Origin: an uncultured Eubacteriales bacterium
GTDB lineage: Bacteria > Bacillota > Clostridia > Peptostreptococcales > Anaerovoracaceae
Direction: 5' to 3'
DNA length: 6,182 nt
NCBI GenBank assembly: GCA_900551415.1
Contig: URWB01000128.1
Span: 1-6,182 of the forward strand
Shown here: piece by piece, positions 1-5,413 of the stretch
Numbering within the stretch: the first letter of the stretch is position 1
How the letters are laid out: each line of letters opens with the position of its first letter
Translations under genes and position numbers: made by a program
Notes under the pieces: model-generated
What the model saw: only the letters and a program-made list of their open reading frames with translations
Told to the model about the DNA's origin: nothing
Databases searched by the model: none

Positions 1-138
1 GCGAGCGGCGAGTTCGTCTGCCGGCTTGACACGACCGGACTTCCTGCCGGGGATAACGACGTGGCCGTCATCCTCACCACTAATTCACCTTTAAGACCTG
101 TGATAAGTCTTTACATATCAGGCACTGTCACCAAGTGA
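1..138 (+). CDS. C-terminal end of a DUF1573-like protein (5' end outside window)
   Basis: Frame 1 is open from the first base to TGA at 136-138 and gives 45 residues. The pattern is a short run ending in a Gly-Leu-Pro-Ala-Gly turn, then a hydrophobic strand, Thr-Asn-Ser-Pro near residues 27-30, a Pro-Val strand, and a final Ile-Ser-Gly-Thr-Val. This 'TN.P..P...L.I.G.V' ending is typical of DUF1573 Ig-like domains, which are common in exported Bacteroidota proteins of unknown function. The family call is from memory of the pattern, and only the last half domain is visible. The next gene starts 15 nt downstream, so the two could be co-transcribed. It probably belongs to the same foreign segment as the transporter fragment that follows. 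Confidence 0.6.
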   Translation, partial: ASGEFVCRLDTTGLPAGDNDVAVILTTNSPLRPVISLYISGTVTK

Positions 139-153
139 TAATTGACTTTCGAC

Positions 154-1725
154 ATGATTCCTTATTTTTTGCACGTACATACTGAACACCACATCCCGAC
201 CGGCATACCTGATGCACTTCTGGATGCATTGACAGAATCCATAGGCATCTGCGCACTCGTCATCCTTATGATGACATTGATAGAAATTTTCAATGTCGTG
301 ACGAAGGGGCGTCTTTTCCGAGGGCTTGAAAATCACCGGTTTGCGCAGATTTGCACGTCTTCTGCACTCGGTTTCATTCCCGGCTGTCTCGGCGGCTTCG
401 CGGGTGTGTCCCTCTATTCGCACAGGATGGTGGGTTTCGGTGCCCTGATGGCGACCCTTGTCGCGACGACAGGCGACGAGGCGTTCATCATGCTGGCTTC
501 GTTTCCCGGGGACGCTCTCAAGATGATGCTGGGGCTGTGCGTGGCCGGAGGCGCGTTCTGCCGGTATCTGCATGCCTCCGCGGCGCTCGCGACGGCGGGG
601 CTGACGCTGATGGCGATGCTCCTGTACATCCGAACGACGCAGATTTCCCTTTGGAAATCCGGAACGATTGCGCTGTCCGTCTGCGCGGTATTCGCATGCC
701 TAAACAGCCTGTCCCGAGCGCTCAACGCGGCCATGCTGATGCGCGCCCAAACGCCGCAGGCGGCGCCGTGGTTCTGCCTGCGGGCGGGCGTCGTTTACAA
801 TGCGGTCTGCTGGTTGGTGACCGCCGCCGCGTATTATCCGGCGACCCACGCGGTGAGAACCATGGTGGAGGACGACAATTTTGCGCAGACGTGGTATGTG
901 TTCTGGATTCTGCCGCTCATGTTTATCGCGCTCAACCTCTTTATGGTTCCGATCTATCCGACGACGCTCTATACCGGCCGTGTGCTTCAGGGCTACATCG
1001 TTCTGAGCGTCGCGCTGCTCATCCTCATGTTCATGTTCAACACGATCTTCCTGCTGATGGCAACGAGCCTGAACCGAAACGCCAGACTGCGGCAGGAGAA
1101 CCAGCTTCTATCCATGCAGCAGCAGCGCTACGAAAACCTCAAGGTCGCCATCGAGGAAGTGCGGCAGGCGCGCCACGACATCCGGCACCACCTGAACCAG
1201 ATTTCCATGCTGGCGGAAGCCGACGACATGGAGGCGATCAAGGCGTATCTGGCGCAGACCGTTTCCCGGATTCCCGATTTGGATATGCATTTCTGCGAAA
1301 ACCGCGCGGTGGACAGCGTGCTCGGCTATTACTGCGCGCTTGCGAAGCGGGAAGGGATTCCGTTTTCCGCGCAGATTGATTTGCCGCAGACGCTCCCGGT
1401 CGATGAAATCGACATGGGCTTGGTGCTGTCCAATCTGCTGGAAAATGCGCTGGAGGCCAGCTTCCGCACCACGCCAGCCCGGCGGCAGATCAAGGTGAAG
1501 GCCTATGTGCACGCGGAAAAGCTGCTGTTGATGCTGGTTGAAAACGCATGCGACACGGAGGTGAAGGAAACAAACGGGATATTCCGCTCCTCCAAACGCA
1601 AGGGAAACGGCGTCGGGATTCAGTCCGTTCGGCACATTGCGGAAAAAAACGGCGGCGCAAGCACCTTCACCTATCGGGATAACGTCTTCTCTGCCAAAAT
1701 CATGCTCCGCGGACGGGCGGCCTGA
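154..1725 (+). CDS. In-frame chimera: ArsP_2-type transporter N-terminus joined to a GHKL sensor histidine kinase
   Basis: The frame encodes 523 residues from ATG 154; a TTG at 142 is in frame but less likely, and neither has a Shine-Dalgarno. Residues 1 to ~134 match the start of Bacteroidota ArsP_2 (putative manganese/heavy-metal exporter) proteins: a membrane helix at 28-49, PGCLGGF near 76-82, SLYSHR near 86-91, and TGDEAF near 106-111. From ~136 the protein becomes a Bacillota AgrC-like GHKL kinase: membrane helices near 141-159, 169-189, 207-227, 245-267 and 279-303, then a helical linker and an H-box RHDIRHH with the probable phospho-acceptor His341. The N-box NLLENALEA lies at 427-435 and the glycine-rich ATP lid KGNGVGIQSV at 483-492. 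The kinase core looks intact, but its first membrane helices and start are missing, and the transporter lacks about two thirds. No response regulator follows. The fusion is probably not a functional native gene. The domain calls are firm; the origin of the junction is inferred. Confidence 0.85.
   Translation: MIPYFLHVHTEHHIPTGIPDALLDALTESIGICALVILMMTLIEIFNVVTKGRLFRGLENHRFAQICTSSALGFIPGCLGGFAGVSLYSHRMVGFGALMATLVATTGDEAFIMLASFPGDALKMMLGLCVAGGAFCRYLHASAALATAGLTLMAMLLYIRTTQISLWKSGTIALSVCAVFACLNSLSRALNAAMLMRAQTPQAAPWFCLRAGVVYNAVCWLVTAAAYYPATHAVRTMVEDDNFAQTWYVFWILPLMFIALNLFMVPIYPTTLYTGRVLQGYIVLSVALLILMFMFNTIFLLMATSLNRNARLRQENQLLSMQQQRYENLKVAIEEVRQARHDIRHHLNQISMLAEADDMEAIKAYLAQTVSRIPDLDMHFCENRAVDSVLGYYCALAKREGIPFSAQIDLPQTLPVDEIDMGLVLSNLLENALEASFRTTPARRQIKVKAYVHAEKLLLMLVENACDTEVKETNGIFRSSKRKGNGVGIQSVRHIAEKNGGASTFTYRDNVFSAKIMLRGRAA
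545..565. other. Junction between Bacteroidota-like and Bacillota-like DNA
   Basis: Homology to the transporter family continues to about Gly-Gly-Ala-Phe (codons ending at 558). The kinase-type Arg-Tyr-Leu-His run begins at 562. Ribosome binding sites also change: the gene starting at 154 has none, whereas genes to the right have strong AGGAGG-type sites. No insertion-sequence end, long repeat or target duplication is visible at the switch. The exact base cannot be fixed without aligning both parents. Confidence 0.6.
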
Positions 1726-1818
1726 ACGATTCGCTGGATGGGATTGCCAGATGGGCTCATGCGCATAAATCGCGTTGCCTGCCGCATAATAGGGGTGCCA
1801 AAGAGAGCGAAAGTTGAA

Positions 1819-1826
1819 GAAGGAGG
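1819..1826 (+). promoter_or_regulatory. Ribosome binding site fixing the GTG start at 1837
   Basis: GAAGGAGG is a near-perfect Shine-Dalgarno ending 10 nt before GTG 1837. The frame is open further upstream to 1738, but AbrB/SpoVT homology begins exactly at this GTG, so the upstream extension is untranslated leader. Confidence 0.75.
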
Positions 1827-1836
1827 CAGCATAATT

Positions 1837-2031
1837 GTGCGAGCAACGGGCATTGTGCGGAGAATCGACGAATTGGGGCGCGTGGTGATTCCCAAGGAGA
1901 TTCGAAGAACGCTGAGAATCCGCGAGGGCGACCCGCAACAGACGGCATTGGAAGGCGATGCGCAGGAGGACGCGCAGGTGCTTCTGGCGCTGCTGGCGGG
2001 CGTGATCGAGCAGAGAAAGAAATATGCGTGA
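1837..2031 (+). CDS. AbrB/SpoVT-type DNA-binding N-terminus fused to an unrecognised tail (probably a broken gene)
   Basis: The product is 64 residues. Residues 1-33 are a textbook AbrB/SpoVT swapped-hairpin domain start, with ATGIVRRIDELGRVVIPKEI (3-22) and then RRTLRIREGDP (23-33). Intact relatives such as SpoVT and AbrB bind promoter DNA as dimers or tetramers and regulate sporulation or transition-state genes. In those proteins the domain continues with a beta strand (Leu-Glu-Ile/Leu) after GDP. Here it switches to QQTALEGDAQEDAQ and a Leu/Ala-rich helix ending RKKYA, which matches nothing I recognise. Neither alternative frame over 1937-2031 restores an AbrB continuation, so a deletion or recombination fits better than a simple frameshift. 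The last strands of the fold are missing, so binding is doubtful. The final codons lie inside a 70-bp repeat that recurs after the next gene. Confidence 0.7.
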   Translation: MRATGIVRRIDELGRVVIPKEIRRTLRIREGDPQQTALEGDAQEDAQVLLALLAGVIEQRKKYA

Positions 2032-2088
2032 AAGCGGAAAAACGAATGATCGAGCGCGGCTTGCAGAAGCTGCGCTTTTTCAATAGGA
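2019..2088 (+). repeat. 70-bp direct repeat, left copy (flanks the ATPase cassette)
   Basis: This copy matches 3621-3690 at 66 of 70 positions, including 50 identical consecutive bases (2031-2080 against 3633-3682). It covers the last codons of the upstream ORF (Lys-Tyr-Ala-stop), a short spacer, a terminator hairpin and a few bases beyond. The two copies lie 1602 bp apart and bracket the ATPase gene with its promoter. Confidence 0.9.
2054..2080 (+). terminator. Intrinsic terminator after the AbrB-like fusion gene
   Basis: GCGCGGCTT (2054-2062) pairs with AAGCTGCGC (2067-2075) over nine pairs including one G-U, around a GCAG loop, followed by TTTTT. It lies 22 nt after the stop codon at 2031 and separates that gene from the ATPase cassette. 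Confidence 0.85.
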
Positions 2089-2104
2089 TAAAGAAAACGA
2101 AGCG

Positions 2105-2179
2105 GATTCCCCCATGAAATGTGGATGCTCGCAGAGTATTCGCTCATGAAATATTGGATTTGGAGAAATATTCGCTCAT
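2105..2179 (+). repeat. Imperfect 32-bp tandem repeats upstream of the ATPase promoter
   Basis: TATTCGCTCAT occurs at 2137-2147 and again at 2169-2179, exactly 32 bp apart. CATGAAAT occurs at 2113-2120 and 2145-2152, also 32 bp apart. Together these define three degenerate units: 2105-2136, 2137-2168, and a partial unit from 2169. The 32-bp period is about three helical turns, so repeated sites would lie on the same DNA face just upstream of the -35 box at 2196. A regulator-binding array is the simplest reading, but no regulator is identified. Confidence 0.55.
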
Positions 2180-2195
2180 TTTTTCGCAGATTACG

Positions 2196-2224
2196 TTGTG
2201 CAAATCGGAAAGACGGCATATAAT
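2196..2224 (+). promoter_or_regulatory. Putative sigma-A promoter of the ATPase gene
   Basis: TTGTGC (2196-2201), a 17-bp spacer, and a perfect TATAAT (2219-2224). The implied start near 2231 leaves a short leader of about 25 nt carrying the AGAGGGGAG ribosome binding site at 2240-2248. The -35 box matches consensus only in its first three bases. Confidence 0.6.
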
Positions 2225-2255
2225 TGAAGAAAGAAAGCAGAGGGGAGCGGTTGCG

Positions 2256-3614
2256 ATGACGTATTTGAAGCGGAAAATAGATGAAACGCTCAGGCAGTGG
2301 AAGGCTGATCCGAAACGAAAACCATTGATCGTTAAAGGACCCAGACAGATTGGAAAAACGGAATCGGTTCATCACTTTGCCGAAGCCAATTATACGAGCG
2401 TCATATACATCAATTTTGTTGAAGAACCCAAATACAAGCTGATTACCGAAGATGGCTACAAAACAGACGACATCATTAAGAACATATCGCGAATGGATCC
2501 GGCTAAACGCTTTATTCCGGGCGAAACACTGATTTTTTTCGATGAGTTGCAGGAATTTCCGGACATCGCAACGGCGCTCAAGTTTTTTCACATAGACGGA
2601 AGATTTGACGTGATTTGCAGCGGCTCGATGCTTGGAATCAACTATCGAAAGATTGAAAGCAACAGCGTAGGGTATAAAAGCGATTATGAAATGAAGTCCT
2701 TGGATTTTGAGGAGTTCATTTGGGCGAAAGGCTATGAAGCAGATTTCGTTGAAGATATTTATCAGCACATGGTTCAGATGAAGCCGTTTAACGAGGTCTT
2801 GCTGAAAACGTGCCATAATCTGTTCTTGGATTATTGTATCTTGGGCGGGATGCCTGCCGTCGTCAAGGAATATATTGAAAAGGGAACGTTTGAAGGAACG
2901 CAGGAGATTCAGAAGCAACTCATTTTAGATTATAAAGAAGATATTCGCAAATATGCGGACGGCGTAGACCAGACACGGATTTTGAATATTTTCAATCAGA
3001 TTCCGGTGCAGCTTGCAAAAGAAAACAAGAAATTCCAAATTTCTAAAGTGGCGTCCGGAGCGCGGTTCAAGGATTATCGGGGCTGTATAGAATGGCTGAA
3101 TGATGCGGGAATTATCAATATTTGTTATTGCCTTCATTTCCCTGAACTGCCGCTTAGGGGAAACTATGACGATACAAAAATGAAGGTGTATTTTGCCGAC
3201 AGTGGGTTGCTGGTGGCGCTCTTGGATGAAGAAGCACAGGAAGATTTGAGAGCGAATAAAAATCTTGGCGTATACAAAGGCGCACTGTATGAAAATGTCG
3301 TTGGAGAAGCGCTCGTAAAGAGCGGATATGAATTGTATTACTATAAGCGGGAGGATTCAACGCTGGAGGAAGATTTCTTTGTCAGGACGGCCTCCGAACT
3401 GATTCCCGTTGAAGTGAAGGCGAAAAGCGGAAAAGCGAAGTCCATGCAGGCGTTGATTGAGAATGACAGGTATCCTGAAATCCATCATGGAATCAAGCTG
3501 ACGGGTGGCAACATTGGATTCAGTGATAACGTTTATACCTTTCCGTATTTTTGTACGTTCCTGATGAAACGGTATTTGAAAAGCGATCCATTCAGCGGTT
3601 CAGAGGAACGATGA
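2256..3614 (+). CDS. AAA_14/DUF4143-family ATPase with C-terminal PD-(D/E)XK-like motif
   Basis: The product is 452 residues, close to the usual family length. ATG 2256 is chosen because AGAGGGGAG sits 7 nt upstream, the promoter lies just before it, and homology begins there; a GTG at 2121 in the same frame lies upstream of the promoter. Walker A is GPRQIGKT (28-35), Walker B LIFFDELQEF (92-101) with Asp96 and Glu97, and a sensor-like CSGSMLG follows at 121-127. The C-terminal DUF4143 part carries a restriction-endonuclease-like signature: Glu346 in GALYEN, Asp373 in EEDFF, and Glu386/Lys388 in PVEVKAKSG. ATP binding and hydrolysis are well supported. The cellular role of this family is not established, and nuclease activity is only inferred. 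The gene is more AT-rich than the kinase, stands alone between terminators, and is bracketed by 70-bp repeats, all suggesting a separately acquired cassette. The product is probably cytoplasmic, as no signal peptide or membrane segment is seen. Confidence 0.9.
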   Translation: MTYLKRKIDETLRQWKADPKRKPLIVKGPRQIGKTESVHHFAEANYTSVIYINFVEEPKYKLITEDGYKTDDIIKNISRMDPAKRFIPGETLIFFDELQEFPDIATALKFFHIDGRFDVICSGSMLGINYRKIESNSVGYKSDYEMKSLDFEEFIWAKGYEADFVEDIYQHMVQMKPFNEVLLKTCHNLFLDYCILGGMPAVVKEYIEKGTFEGTQEIQKQLILDYKEDIRKYADGVDQTRILNIFNQIPVQLAKENKKFQISKVASGARFKDYRGCIEWLNDAGIINICYCLHFPELPLRGNYDDTKMKVYFADSGLLVALLDEEAQEDLRANKNLGVYKGALYENVVGEALVKSGYELYYYKREDSTLEEDFFVRTASELIPVEVKAKSGKAKSMQALIENDRYPEIHHGIKLTGGNIGFSDNVYTFPYFCTFLMKRYLKSDPFSGSEER

Positions 3615-3620
3615 AACTGA

Positions 3621-3690
3621 GAAATATGCCTAAAAGCGGAAAAACGAATGATCGAGCGCGGCTTGCAGAAGCTGCGCTTTTTGCATAGGA
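3621..3690 (+). repeat. 70-bp direct repeat, right copy (flanks the ATPase cassette)
   Basis: This is the partner of 2019-2088. It begins 7 nt after the ATPase stop. Read in the frame used by the left copy, it gives Glu-Lys-Tyr-Ala-stop (3619-3633) against Lys-Lys-Tyr-Ala-stop on the left. Two of the four differences within the repeat fall in this coding end and both are neutral (GCG/GCC, TGA/TAA). The copy therefore looks like the stranded 3' end of a second gene of the same kind, not just a copied terminator. Confidence 0.85.
3656..3682 (+). terminator. Intrinsic terminator after the ATPase gene
   Basis: GCGCGGCTT (3656-3664), GCAG loop, AAGCTGCGC (3669-3677), then TTTTT. The hairpin is identical to the one at 2054-2080 because it lies inside the 70-bp repeat. 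It lies 41 nt after the ATPase stop and 18 nt before the hipBA -35 box, so it insulates the two units. Confidence 0.85.
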
Positions 3691-3699
3691 AGTATCGTC

Positions 3700-3728
3700 T
3701 TGAAAACAAAAACGTATTGTGATATACT
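3700..3728 (+). promoter_or_regulatory. Putative sigma-A promoter of hipBA
   Basis: TTGAAA (3700-3705), exactly 17 bp, then TATACT (3723-3728). Both hexamers are close to consensus. Transcription would start near 3735, giving a leader of about 68 nt before the hipB ATG. Confidence 0.7.
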
Positions 3729-3769
3729 GAAATGGATAAAATATGGCCTATTAAGCGTGGTTCTTAGAG

Positions 3770-3782
3770 ATTTGTATCAAAT
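3770..3782. promoter_or_regulatory. Small palindrome in the hipBA leader, candidate HipB operator
   Basis: ATTTG-TAT-CAAAT is a perfect 5-bp inverted repeat with a 3-bp centre, between the promoter and the hipB ribosome binding site. HipB-type antitoxins usually repress their own operon by binding palindromes near the promoter. The site is short, AT-rich and downstream of the -10 box, so it may be coincidental. Confidence 0.3.
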
Positions 3783-3802
3783 ATGATCCGTTGGAGGATG
3801 AC

Positions 3803-4078
3803 ATGAAGTTCGTTTGGGAAACGCCGGAAGAAATCGACAAAGCGTTGGCGCAGCGTTTAAGCCGCATCCGCAAGCGCCGCAGTCTTTCACAGCAGGCGCT
3901 GAGCGAAAAGAGCAACGTAAGCTATGGCAGCATCAAGCGCTTTGAAACGACGGGGCAGATTTCGCTGAACTCGCTGACAAAGTTGTGTGTTGCACTGGAC
4001 TGCGCGGATGAAATCAAAAATCTGTTCACGAATGTGGAATACGGCAGCATTGAGGAGGTTATCCGTGAAAGAACGTAA
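3803..4078 (+). CDS. hipB: HipB-like antitoxin, Xre-family helix-turn-helix repressor
   Basis: The product is 91 residues, a normal HipB size. ATG 3803 is preferred over an in-frame TTG at 3791 because GGAGG (3793-3797) lies 5 nt before the ATG and overlaps the TTG. Residues ~17-66 form a Cro/C1-type helix-turn-helix: RLSRIRKRRSLSQQALSEKS, then the recognition helix with SYGSIKRFE at about 40-48, then two closing helices. The family binds operator DNA as a dimer, represses its own operon and holds the partner HipA inactive. The short C-terminal tail (GSIEEVIRERT) overlaps the start of the next gene by 14 nt, implying translational coupling. The role is inferred from the helix-turn-helix plus the adjacent hipA; the domain alone would not distinguish it from other Xre repressors. 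Confidence 0.85.
   Translation: MKFVWETPEEIDKALAQRLSRIRKRRSLSQQALSEKSNVSYGSIKRFETTGQISLNSLTKLCVALDCADEIKNLFTNVEYGSIEEVIRERT
4052..4058 (+). promoter_or_regulatory. Ribosome binding site fixing the GTG start of hipA
   Basis: GAGGAGG lies inside the end of hipB, 6 nt before GTG 4065. The hipA frame is open further upstream, but the HipA N-terminal domain begins just after this GTG (KLEVYLGERFVG), so the GTG is the supported start. Confidence 0.75.
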
Positions 4079-5192
4079 GCTCGAAGTCTACCTCGGCGAG
4101 CGATTTGTCGGAACGATGGCGCAGACCGCGGATCGGCGGGTAGCGTTCGCTTATTCGGAAGAATGGCTGGACAACGGCTTTGCAATCAGTCCGTTTTCGC
4201 TGCCGGTGGAGCAAAAGGTCTTTGTTCCGACGAGCCAAGCGTTTTCCGGATTGTGGGGCGTGTTTGCCGATAGTCTGCCGGATGCGTGGGGGCAGCTGCT
4301 GGTCGATCGGATGTTAAAGGCGCGGGGAATTCTTTCTGCGGATATGACGCAGTTGGAGCGTTTGGCGATCGTCGGTGATTCGGGAATGGGTGCGTTGGCG
4401 TATCGTCCGGCTTGGAATATCCAGCAGGATGCCGCGATTGATGATCTGGACGAGCTTTCCGCTCAGTGTCATGCGATATTGAATCACGAGGATGCGGGCG
4501 ATCTGGATGAACTGTTCCAAATGGGCGGCAGTTCCGGCGGCGCAAGACCGAAGATCATGACGGATGAGTGGATCATCAAGTTTCCGGCTTCCGATGAGAT
4601 GAAGGATAGCGGCACGATGGAAAAAGCCTATATGGATTGCGCCGCGGACTGCGGAATCATCGTGCCGGAAACCAAGCTGATGCCGTCCAGCGTGTGTGCG
4701 GGTTACTTTGCTGTAAAGCGGTTTGACCGAAGAAAGACGGATGGGCGTATCGAGCGGCAGCACATGCTGACTGCGGCGGCGATTCTCGAAGTGGATTGGC
4801 GCACTGCCGCGATGGACTATCATACGCTGATGAAACTGACGAAGATTCTTTCTCTGGATAATCGGGAAGATTTGGAGCAGATGTACAGACGGATGTGTTT
4901 CAATGTCTTTGCGCATAATCGCGATGACCATGCGAAGAATTTCAGCTGGATCTATGACGAACAGATGGATTGCTGGCATCCGTCGCCGGCGTATGATTTG
5001 ACGTGGAGCACGACCTACTTCGGAGAGCATAGCACGACGGTGGATGGAAACGGCAGAAATCCGGGGATGAAAGAGCTGCTGGCAGTTGGAAAAGCGGCGG
5101 GAATGAACGCGAAGAACTGCAAAGTGATTGCCGAGGAGATTTGGGAAAAGACGCGGACGCTTGAAGCGACATACCGGGGCTGGAAATCGTAG
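4065..5192 (+). CDS. hipA: HipA-family serine/threonine kinase toxin
   Basis: The product is 375 residues, somewhat shorter than E. coli HipA. The N-terminal subdomain (about 1-110) has VYLGERFVG, ISPFSLPV and the GVFADSLPDAWGQLL block. A glycine-rich ATP loop GGSSGGARPK follows at 154-163, with Lys172 in IIKFP as the likely nucleotide lysine. EKAYMDCA (186-193) and YFAVKRFDR (214-222) are standard HipA blocks. The catalytic segment NRDDHAKN (285-292) supplies Asp287 and Asn292, equivalent to E. coli Asp309 and Asn314, and PAYDLTW supplies the metal-binding Asp311. All key residues are present, so the kinase looks active. HipA proteins phosphorylate translation factors, classically glutamyl-tRNA synthetase, and cause growth arrest; the target of this member is unknown. 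The serines in the ATP loop (156-157) lie where E. coli HipA autophosphorylates, which is an inference. The gene is translationally coupled to hipB and ends before a hairpin terminator. Confidence 0.92.
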   Translation: MKERKLEVYLGERFVGTMAQTADRRVAFAYSEEWLDNGFAISPFSLPVEQKVFVPTSQAFSGLWGVFADSLPDAWGQLLVDRMLKARGILSADMTQLERLAIVGDSGMGALAYRPAWNIQQDAAIDDLDELSAQCHAILNHEDAGDLDELFQMGGSSGGARPKIMTDEWIIKFPASDEMKDSGTMEKAYMDCAADCGIIVPETKLMPSSVCAGYFAVKRFDRRKTDGRIERQHMLTAAAILEVDWRTAAMDYHTLMKLTKILSLDNREDLEQMYRRMCFNVFAHNRDDHAKNFSWIYDEQMDCWHPSPAYDLTWSTTYFGEHSTTVDGNGRNPGMKELLAVGKAAGMNAKNCKVIAEEIWEKTRTLEATYRGWKS

Positions 5193-5264
5193 AATCTGCG
5201 TTTCAGTGAAAATAGATGACAGAAATGTGAATTGCTTTGAAACGATAACAGTATAGACGAGAGA

Positions 5265-5291
5265 GCGCGGCTTGAAAAGGCTGCGCTTTTT
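5265..5291 (+). terminator. Intrinsic terminator after hipA
   Basis: GCGCGGCTT (5265-5273) pairs with AGGCTGCGC (5278-5286) using two G-U pairs, around a GAAA loop, then TTTTT. It has the same 5' arm and tract as the two upstream terminators, but a different loop and 3' arm. It ends the hipBA operon 72 nt after the stop. Confidence 0.85.
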
Positions 5292-5413
5292 GCATATTGA
5301 GAAGGAAAACGAAAAAATGATGCTATGGTTGAGAGCGATTTTTCGAAAAGAAAACGAGCTACGAATTGCGATTTATTGATTTATATCCGACAAAAACGAA
5401 AAAAGGTGTAAAT
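5292..5413. other. AT-rich spacer without recognisable gene
   Basis: Between the hipBA terminator and the AbrB-like remnant I see no convincing ORF, RNA gene or inverted repeat. A weak promoter-like pair, TTGAGA (5297-5302) and TGCTAT (5321-5326) with an 18-bp gap, matches too poorly to call. AAAGGTG near 5403-5409 would serve as the ribosome binding site of the remnant's ATG. Confidence 0.4.

Noticed and set aside
118..573. Long open frame on the minus strand opposite the transporter fragment
   Set aside because: It mirrors the plus-strand frame, has a low-complexity His/Arg/Glu-rich product with no known motif, and no ribosome binding site; it is a shadow of the plus-strand gene.
351..1379. 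Plus-strand open frame of 342 codons inside the kinase
   Set aside because: Its Arg/Gly/Ala-rich product is the +1-frame shadow typical of GC-rich coding DNA; the kinase frame has all conserved boxes.
1744..1790. Promoter for the AbrB-like gene (CATAAT at 1785-1790, TTGCCA at 1744-1749)
   Set aside because: The two boxes are far from the 16-18 bp spacing, and no acceptable -35 box lies at the right distance from CATAAT.
1937..2031. Simple frameshift explaining the AbrB tail change
   Set aside because: Both other frames over this stretch give Arg/Cys/Trp-rich or Gly/Ala/Arg-rich sequence with no AbrB-like continuation.
2105..2179. CRISPR array, because the repeat period is 32 bp
   Set aside because: The repeats are adjacent and degenerate with no unique spacers between them, only about three units exist, and there are no cas genes.
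1108..2918. Overlapping long minus-strand frames opposite the kinase, AbrB-like ORF and ATPase
   Set aside because: They run through two transcription units and across a terminator, lack ribosome binding sites and have no recognisable domains.
2019..3690. Insertion sequence or transposon, because direct repeats flank the ATPase
   Set aside because: There is no transposase, no terminal inverted repeat and the repeats are too long for a target duplication; the ATPase has no transposase signature.
4186..5030. Minus-strand open frames opposite hipA
   Set aside because: They are antisense shadows of a strongly conserved kinase gene with no motifs of their own.
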